Part shown: piece by piece, positions 32,925-37,893 of the stretch | Layout of the letters: each line of letters begins with the position of its first letter | Numbering within the stretch: the first letter of the stretch is position 1 | NCBI GenBank assembly: GCA_019112965.1 | Contig: DXIH01000197.1 | Span: forward strand, 1-37,893 | Direction of reading: 5' to 3' | Length of the DNA: 37,893 nucleotides | DNA from: Candidatus Sphingomonas excrementigallinarum | Lineage (GTDB): Bacteria > Pseudomonadota > Alphaproteobacteria > Sphingomonadales > Sphingomonadaceae | Notes under the pieces: generated by a model | Database searches by the model: none | What the model was told of the DNA's origin: nothing | What the model saw: only the letters and a program-made list of their open reading frames with translations | Position numbers and translations under genes: made by a program

Positions 32925-33004
32925 CACCCTCTCCCTTGTCCTTTACCCGAACTTTGCATGACCCGCGTCAAACGGCAAGGCCATGAAAGTCGGGGGGAAG
33001 TCCG

Positions 33005-34915
33005 TCACCCCGTCAGGCGAGCATCGACCCAAACGACGGGCAGGGCGGCGTCGGGAGCGCTATCGGCGCGGGCGACCAGCTCGATCAGCTTGCGGCCCCG
33101 CACATCCGCCTCGACGGCAACCGGAGCCTCATTGAGCGCGACGGCAGGCGAGCGGGTGAGGAGCTTGCCGTCGCCATAGACCTCGAACACCACCCGCCGT
33201 CCGCGTGCCGTCGCGGAGTCGTCGATGCCGACCAGGGCGTTGAAGCGCGCCTGACCGGGATTGCGTACCTCCAGGCGCGAATTGGCGAGCACGCCGATGC
33301 CGGTGTCGTACACCTTGCCGCTCAGCCTTAGCGGTCGGCCGAAGGGCGTGCGATCGGCCTGCGCGCCGCCCCAACCGGCATATTGCGGGAAGTCGCCCGG
33401 CCCCTTGCTACCGCCCCAGGGGCTGAGTTCGTGATGGATGGTCGGATCGCCCTCCGGCGTGGCGATGCCGTCCTCGGCGGGGTTCACATCGCTGGGGGCC
33501 TCGGACAGATAATGGCCATCTGCCAGACGATGCGCGCCGGTCACGCGGTAGATCAGCGTCTGGTGCGGGGCGAGGGTCAGCTTGGTTTCGCCCGAGAAGC
33601 TGCTCTTCGCCCCGGTCCACAGATCAGTCATCGCGACATCGCCGCGCAGCTTCAGGTGGTCGGCAGTCAGCACCGGCTGCACCGGTGCGGCAGTGCGGTT
33701 CAGGATCGCCACCGCCTTGTCGCCGTTTGCGAGGCTCTTCACGAAAATCTGCACATCGTCGGACAGATAGGCGGGGACCGCCTGGTTGGCGCCCGGATCC
33801 TGATTGAGCGCGATAATCGCCCGGTTGCCCAGCAGGGCCAGTTGCTCCGCATTGGCCTTGCGCAGGTCGAACCCGATCAGCAGCGGCGCGTTCATCATCG
33901 CCCACATCGCGAAGTGCGAGCGCGCCTCGGTCATGTGGTTCGCGTCGAACTCACCCGAGCCGACGAACAGCATGTCGGGGTCGTTCCACGTATGCGGATG
34001 CGCATAGAGCGCACGGCTGGCGCTGGTATCGAGGTTGGTCAGCATCCGTGACCAGTGGGCAGTGATGTCGTCGCTGGTCCGCGAGACATTGCCGATCTGC
34101 TTGCCCCAGCTTCGCACATCCGCCGAACCCCATAGGCACAGCGAAAAGAGATAGTCGCCATCGGGATTCTCGCGCTTCAAGGCGGTCGCCACCTGATCGT
34201 AAAGCGTGCGCACCGCCGGAATGTTCGTGCGCGCGAGCGAGTTCATGTCGATCAGCGGTGTCAGCTCGCGATAATCGCCCTTGCGGACATGGTCGCTGTC
34301 CTTGCCCAGCCCGCGAATGCCGCAGCCGTCGACCTTGATATAATCGAAGCCCCATTCGCGGAAATACAGCGCGATATCCTGATCGATATGGCCGTACAGC
34401 CCGACCTCGCGCTCGGCGATCGTGCCTTCGGGCTGGTTGGCGAAATTGGGGGTGTAGACCTGGCCGCAACTGTTGCGGCCGATGTCCGAATAGATCCCCG
34501 CCTTGAACCCCATGGCGTGAAGTCGGTCGGTCAGCGGCCGAAAGCTGGTCTGCTGGTTGGGACCAGCGGCGGCCGAGGGAAATTTGTCGGCGCGGATGAC
34601 CATGCGGCCATCGGGCTGGCGGCGGCGTAGCCACCAGCCGTCATCGATGTTGATATAGCGATAGCCCGCCTCGCGCAGCCCCTTGTCGACGATCAGCTGG
34701 GCCGAGGCCATGACCTTTTCCTCGTCGACATCGCTGTTGAACGCGTTCCAGCTGTTCCAGCCCATCGGCGGCAAAGCGGCTTGGCCGTCCTGATTGGCGC
34801 TCCATCGCCCTGTCGGCGCCAGCGGGTCGGCCTTGTCCGCTGCGGAGGCCGGGCTGGAGGACATCCAGGCGATAGAGATAGCGCTCGCGAAAACCCTGGC
34901 GATGATGGGCCGCAT
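33005..34915 (-). CDS. GH27 alpha-galactosidase-like enzyme with C-terminal NPCBM domain
   Basis: A 636-residue exported GH27 enzyme. A signal peptide (MRPIIARVFASAISIAWMSSSPASA) precedes the catalytic barrel (about 45-330), with LPPMGWNSWNAF, YINIDDGWW, the nucleophile Asp in YIKVDGCG and the acid/base Asp in SRTSDDI. A beta domain follows, then an NPCBM-like module from about 510 (SPWGGSKGPGDFPQYAGWGGAQAD, LSGKVYDTGIGVLANSRLEV) typical of larger GH27 proteins. Known activities are alpha-galactosidase and beta-L-arabinopyranosidase; in a xylan locus either could remove terminal branch sugars, so I leave specificity open. GGGGAGGA five nt upstream supports the ATG ending at 34915 over the longer frame. 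It is divergent from GH3 and heads the leftward GH27-GH10-GH43-GH43 gene row. Confidence 0.92.
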   Translation of the reverse strand: MRPIIARVFASAISIAWMSSSPASAADKADPLAPTGRWSANQDGQAALPPMGWNSWNAFNSDVDEEKVMASAQLIVDKGLREAGYRYINIDDGWWLRRRQPDGRMVIRADKFPSAAAGPNQQTSFRPLTDRLHAMGFKAGIYSDIGRNSCGQVYTPNFANQPEGTIAEREVGLYGHIDQDIALYFREWGFDYIKVDGCGIRGLGKDSDHVRKGDYRELTPLIDMNSLARTNIPAVRTLYDQVATALKRENPDGDYLFSLCLWGSADVRSWGKQIGNVSRTSDDITAHWSRMLTNLDTSASRALYAHPHTWNDPDMLFVGSGEFDANHMTEARSHFAMWAMMNAPLLIGFDLRKANAEQLALLGNRAIIALNQDPGANQAVPAYLSDDVQIFVKSLANGDKAVAILNRTAAPVQPVLTADHLKLRGDVAMTDLWTGAKSSFSGETKLTLAPHQTLIYRVTGAHRLADGHYLSEAPSDVNPAEDGIATPEGDPTIHHELSPWGGSKGPGDFPQYAGWGGAQADRTPFGRPLRLSGKVYDTGIGVLANSRLEVRNPGQARFNALVGIDDSATARGRRVVFEVYGDGKLLTRSPAVALNEAPVAVEADVRGRKLIELVARADSAPDAALPVVWVDARLTG

Positions 34916-35031
34916 GATGATCCTCCCCGTGATGGTGTTTGCATGATCTTGTCCGACTAAACAGGCGCTGTCCACCGACGGAGCGTTGAAAAGACCCATG
35001 AAAATCGAATGCTGGACGAAGTCGGCTTTCG

Positions 35032-35045
35032 TGATACCGTTACCA
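35032..35045. promoter_or_regulatory. LacI-type operator candidate, GH27/GH3 divergent promoter
   Basis: TGATACCGTTACCA (TGGTAACGGTATCA on the other strand) fits the same approximate palindrome as the sites at 19426, 23755 and 23791. It lies about 36 bp before the GH3 start and 123 bp before the GH27 start. Arms match at 5 of 7 positions. Confidence 0.45.
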
Positions 35046-35074
35046 AAAATAAGGTTTCAGGGGAGAGAGTTGGC

Positions 35075-37735
35075 ATGAAGGCATGGCGCGCGGCGATCCT
35101 TTCGGCTCTTGCGCTATCGACCTCCGGCATGGTCCTGGCGCAGCAGCAGGCGGCGGCCGGTCCCGAACAGGCCGAGGCACTGGCGGCTCGGCTGGTCGGG
35201 CGGATGACCACCGACGAAAAGCTCGGCCAATTGCTCAACACCGCGCCCGCCATCCCCCGGCTGGCGGTGCCCGCCTATAACTGGTGGACGGAATCGCTGC
35301 ATGGCGCGCTGGGCCCGGTGCCGACGACCAACTTCCCCGAGCCGGTCGGGCTGGCGGCGACCTTCGACGATGCGCTGGTCGGGCGCGCGGCGCAGGCGAT
35401 CAGCGCCGAGGTGCGCGGGCTCCATGCGCTGGCGCGGACGACCGGGCGGCTGGGGCGGATCGGCACCGGGCTCGACACCTGGTCGCCCAATATCAACATC
35501 TTCCGCGACCCGCGTTGGGGGCGGGGGCAGGAGACCTATGGCGAGGATCCGTTCCTGACCGCCAGGATGGGCGTCGCGTTCGTGCGCGGGATACAGGGCG
35601 ACGATCCGACCCGGATCGATGTCGTCGCCACACCCAAACATTATGCGGTGCACAGTGGCCCGGAATCGACCCGGCACGAAGCCAATATCTACGTTTCGCA
35701 GCATGATCTGGTCGATACCTATCTGCCCGCCTTTCGTGCCGCGATCGTCGAGGGCGGGGCCGGATCGATCATGTGCGCCTATAACCGGATCGACGGCCAG
35801 CCCGCCTGCGCCAGCGACCTGCTGCTGAAGGATCATCTGCGCGGACGCTGGGGTTTTCGCGGCTATGTCGTGTCCGACTGCGACGCGGTGAAGGACATCG
35901 CCGCCAACCATCATTATGCCCCTGACGCGGCGAGCGCGGTGGCGGCGGCGATGCGGGCAGGCGTCGATAACGAGTGCAACAACGCCACGCTGACCGACAC
36001 GGACGGGCTGACCAATCCGTATCGCGAGGCGCTGTCGCGCGGGTTGATCTCGGTCGCGGATATCGACCGTTCGCTGACCCGGCTGTTCGCCGCGCGCTAT
36101 CGAACCGGCGATCTGCCGGACCTGCGCCCGCTATCGAGCCAGACCAGCTCGCCTCGCGACATCGACACGCCCGCCCACCGCGCGCTGGCGCTGGAGGTCG
36201 CGGAAAAGAGCCTGGTCCTGCTGAAGAACACGGGCATCCTGCCACTGAAGCCCCATGCCCGGATCGCGGTGATCGGCCCACTGGGCGACGCAACGCGGGT
36301 GTTGCGCGGCAACTACTCCTCCTCGCTGTCGGGCCCGCAGGTATCGGTGGTCGAGGGGCTGCGGCAGGCCATGCCGGGCGCGCAGGTGCGCTATGTGCCG
36401 TTCGCCGAGACCTATACCGATGGCGATCCGATCCCGACGACCGCGCTCCAGGCCGAGGACGGCAAGCCGGGATTGACCGCGCGCTATTACAATGTCGCCG
36501 GGAGCATTCCCGACCGTTTCGCCCCCGGCGCGCTGAACGACTGGTTGAAAACGGCTAGGTTCGAGGATCGGCCCGTCGTCACCCGTGTCGAGGCCAATGC
36601 CGCCTCGCGCAGCCTGGACTTGTCGTCCGTCCGTGACGTGCACCGGGCGGTATGGACCGGCTATCTCGTGCCCCCGGAGACCGGGCGTTACCGACTCGGC
36701 ATCGCGGGTTTCAACGGCGCGATGACCTTTGACGAACAGCCCTTCGTCGACCTCACCAAGGCATCGTGGAACAGCCTGCCCACGATGCGCACCGTCACAC
36801 TGGAAAAAGGGCGTCGCTACCCGATCACCGTCACGACCGAGGCACGTATCCTGACCGGGATCAATCTGGTCTGGAAGCGCGTGTCCGACGATCCTTCGGC
36901 CGAACTCAAGGCGGCGGCGAAGAGGAGTGACGCGTTGGTCGCGGTCGTTGGCCTGACCTCCGACCTGGAGGCCGAGGAAGCGCCGATTGCGGTTCCGGGG
37001 TTTAAGGGCGGCGACAAGACGACGCTCGACCTGCCCGTCGACCAGCAGGCACTGCTCGAACAGGCCAAGGCGACCGGCCGCCCGCTGATCGTCGTACTGA
37101 TGAACGGCAGCCCGGTGAACCTGGCCTGGGCCAAGGCGAATGCGGACGCCATTGTCGAGGCCTGGTATCCGGGGCAGGCGGGTGGGCTCGCGGTCGGGAA
37201 CGTCCTGTCCGGCCAGACCAACCCGGCCGGGCGCCTGCCGCTGACCTTCTATCGTTCGGTCGAGGATCTGCCGCCGTTCGGCGACTATGCGATGAAGGGG
37301 CGGACCTATCGCTACTTCACCGGCACGCCCGTGTATCCGTTCGGCTATGGGCTCAGCTACACCAGCTTCGCCTATGCGCCGGTGTCGGTAAAGCCGGGGG
37401 CGAACGGCAGCATGACCGTCACGACCGAGGTGCGGAATACCGGCCGTCGCGAGGGCGACGAAGTGGCGCAACTCTACCTCAACTTTCCCAAGGTGGAGGG
37501 CACGCCGCGCGTCGCGCTACGCGGCTTCCGGCGATTGCATCTGGCCCCCGGCGAGCGAAAGAGTCTGACCTTCATGCTCAGCCCGCGCGACCTGAGCGCA
37601 GTGGATGCCGATGGTCAGCGGCTGGTGATGAAAGGCGACTATCGCGTGTCGGTCGGATCGGGGCAGCCGGAAACCGGCGTGCCGGCGCGCAGCGCGTCCT
37701 TCCGGATCGATCAGGCGACGCCGATCGAAGATTGA
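35075..37735 (+). CDS. GH3 beta-xylosidase/beta-glucosidase with PA14 insert
   Basis: An exported GH3 enzyme of 886 residues. The signal peptide is MKAWRAAILSALALSTSGMVLA. The first GH3 domain shows NWWTESLHGALG, SPNINIFRDPRWGRGQETYGEDP, TPKHYAVHSGPE and the nucleophile D268 in GYVVSDCDAV, the form usual in bacterial and plant beta-xylosidases. The second domain opens with EKSLVLLKNTGILPL; a PA14 module (about 455-600, GLTARYYN ... AVWTGYLVPPETGRYRLGIAGF) is inserted in it, and a fibronectin-III-like domain closes the protein (YPFGYGLSYTSFAYAP onward). It probably releases xylose from xylo-oligosaccharides. The ATG at 35075 follows GGGGAGAGAG; the frame is open from 35009 but crosses the operator candidate. 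It is divergent from GH27. Confidence 0.93.
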   Translation: MKAWRAAILSALALSTSGMVLAQQQAAAGPEQAEALAARLVGRMTTDEKLGQLLNTAPAIPRLAVPAYNWWTESLHGALGPVPTTNFPEPVGLAATFDDALVGRAAQAISAEVRGLHALARTTGRLGRIGTGLDTWSPNINIFRDPRWGRGQETYGEDPFLTARMGVAFVRGIQGDDPTRIDVVATPKHYAVHSGPESTRHEANIYVSQHDLVDTYLPAFRAAIVEGGAGSIMCAYNRIDGQPACASDLLLKDHLRGRWGFRGYVVSDCDAVKDIAANHHYAPDAASAVAAAMRAGVDNECNNATLTDTDGLTNPYREALSRGLISVADIDRSLTRLFAARYRTGDLPDLRPLSSQTSSPRDIDTPAHRALALEVAEKSLVLLKNTGILPLKPHARIAVIGPLGDATRVLRGNYSSSLSGPQVSVVEGLRQAMPGAQVRYVPFAETYTDGDPIPTTALQAEDGKPGLTARYYNVAGSIPDRFAPGALNDWLKTARFEDRPVVTRVEANAASRSLDLSSVRDVHRAVWTGYLVPPETGRYRLGIAGFNGAMTFDEQPFVDLTKASWNSLPTMRTVTLEKGRRYPITVTTEARILTGINLVWKRVSDDPSAELKAAAKRSDALVAVVGLTSDLEAEEAPIAVPGFKGGDKTTLDLPVDQQALLEQAKATGRPLIVVLMNGSPVNLAWAKANADAIVEAWYPGQAGGLAVGNVLSGQTNPAGRLPLTFYRSVEDLPPFGDYAMKGRTYRYFTGTPVYPFGYGLSYTSFAYAPVSVKPGANGSMTVTTEVRNTGRREGDEVAQLYLNFPKVEGTPRVALRGFRRLHLAPGERKSLTFMLSPRDLSAVDADGQRLVMKGDYRVSVGSGQPETGVPARSASFRIDQATPIED

Positions 37736-37748
37736 TTGGTAATTTTTT

Positions 37749-37774
37749 CCTCCCCTGGAAGGCAGGGGGATCGC
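37749..37774. repeat. Degraded fragment related to the 9,277-9,394 palindromic repeat
   Basis: CCTCCCCTGGAAGG followed by CAGGGGGATCGC resembles the left end of the element at 9277 (CCTCCCCTGTAAGG, then GGAGGGGGACCGC) with a few substitutions and one small deletion. Beyond about 37774 the similarity stops. It lies just after the GH3 stop codon and before the transposase gene. Confidence 0.5.
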
Positions 37775-37839
37775 ATATGGGTTGCGGCATGGCTTGATAC
37801 CGATTCTGAAGATTCCCGGCATGGTTCGGGAGGTAAAGA

Positions 37840-37893
37840 ATGGATCGTGTGGTCGAGTATTTCGGGGCGGTGGCGGATCCGCGGGCGGGCAAC
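37840..37893 (+). CDS. ISAs1-family transposase, first 18 codons (runs off right edge)
   Basis: An ATG six nt after GGGAGG opens a frame reading MDRVVEYFGAVADPRAGN to the window edge. The F-x(4)-DPR-A-x-N pattern right at the N-terminus is the usual start of ISAs1-family (H-repeat-like DDE) transposases, where it is followed by a RH motif and hydrophobic stretch that lie beyond this window. The strong ribosome binding site and the position directly after the xylan locus support a real gene. Only 18 residues are visible, so it may be intact or a remnant. The left end of the element should lie between 37736 and 37839 but cannot be defined from one end. Confidence 0.6.
   Translation, partial: MDRVVEYFGAVADPRAGN

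Noticed and set aside
37763..37772. CAGGGGGATC as the left end of the ISAs1 element, splitting the palindromic repeat
   Set aside because: The bases after this point still resemble the repeat copy at 9277 (AGGGGGA then CGC), so a diverged repeat explains them better than an insertion junction; the other IS end is outside the window.
1..37893. tRNA, rRNA or CRISPR array
   Set aside because: No cloverleaf-like gene, rRNA-like block or regularly spaced direct repeats were noticed on reading; the repeats present are inverted and isolated.

Overview
The window comes from a G+C-rich alphaproteobacterium, most probably a sphingomonad (Sphingomonas or a close relative). This rests on gene content and style rather than a marker gene: several TonB-dependent receptors, a SapC / cupin / flavin-halogenase accessory set around a glycan receptor, FecI-FecR signalling fused by stop-start overlaps to a receptor, and clear purine-rich ribosome binding sites with occasional GTG starts. 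No rRNA, tRNA, CRISPR array or plasmid origin was seen.

Left part (1-9,396). At the edge a truncated membrane protein gene (O-antigen ligase/polymerase-like) is translationally coupled to an OafA-type acyltransferase; this looks like the end of a surface-polysaccharide locus. A non-coding stretch of about 490 bp follows, then an aldo/keto reductase, a divergent Mfd-like translocase, a short-chain dehydrogenase and a secreted GH16 glucanase. The GH16 gene ends at a large nested palindrome.

Middle part (9,397-18,141). mgtE (leftward) and an autotransporter (rightward) are divergent. The mgtE leader can fold into alternative hairpins, one of which covers its ribosome binding site. The autotransporter ends at a strong intrinsic terminator. 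Next is a tightly coupled operon: an ECF sigma factor, a FecR anti-sigma factor and a TonB receptor with an N-terminal STN signalling domain.

Right part (18,142-37,735). This is a glucuronoxylan-utilisation locus: an SGNH esterase, GH115 alpha-glucuronidase, JmjC/cupin-like protein, SapC protein, large TonB receptor, flavin-dependent halogenase homologue, two GH43 enzymes, GH10 xylanase, GH27 and a PA14-containing GH3. In a plausible scheme the xylanase cuts the chain, the large receptor imports oligosaccharides, GH115 and GH43 remove glucuronosyl and arabinosyl branches, the esterase removes acyl groups, and GH3/GH43 release xylose. All three divergent promoter regions of the locus carry a similar 14-bp LacI-type palindrome, which suggests one repressor (not in the window) controls the whole set. 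The window ends with the first 18 codons of an ISAs1-family transposase.

Most notable second-look items are the shared operator, the halogenase/cupin/SapC module whose substrate is unknown, the mgtE leader, and two large inverted repeats between convergent genes.
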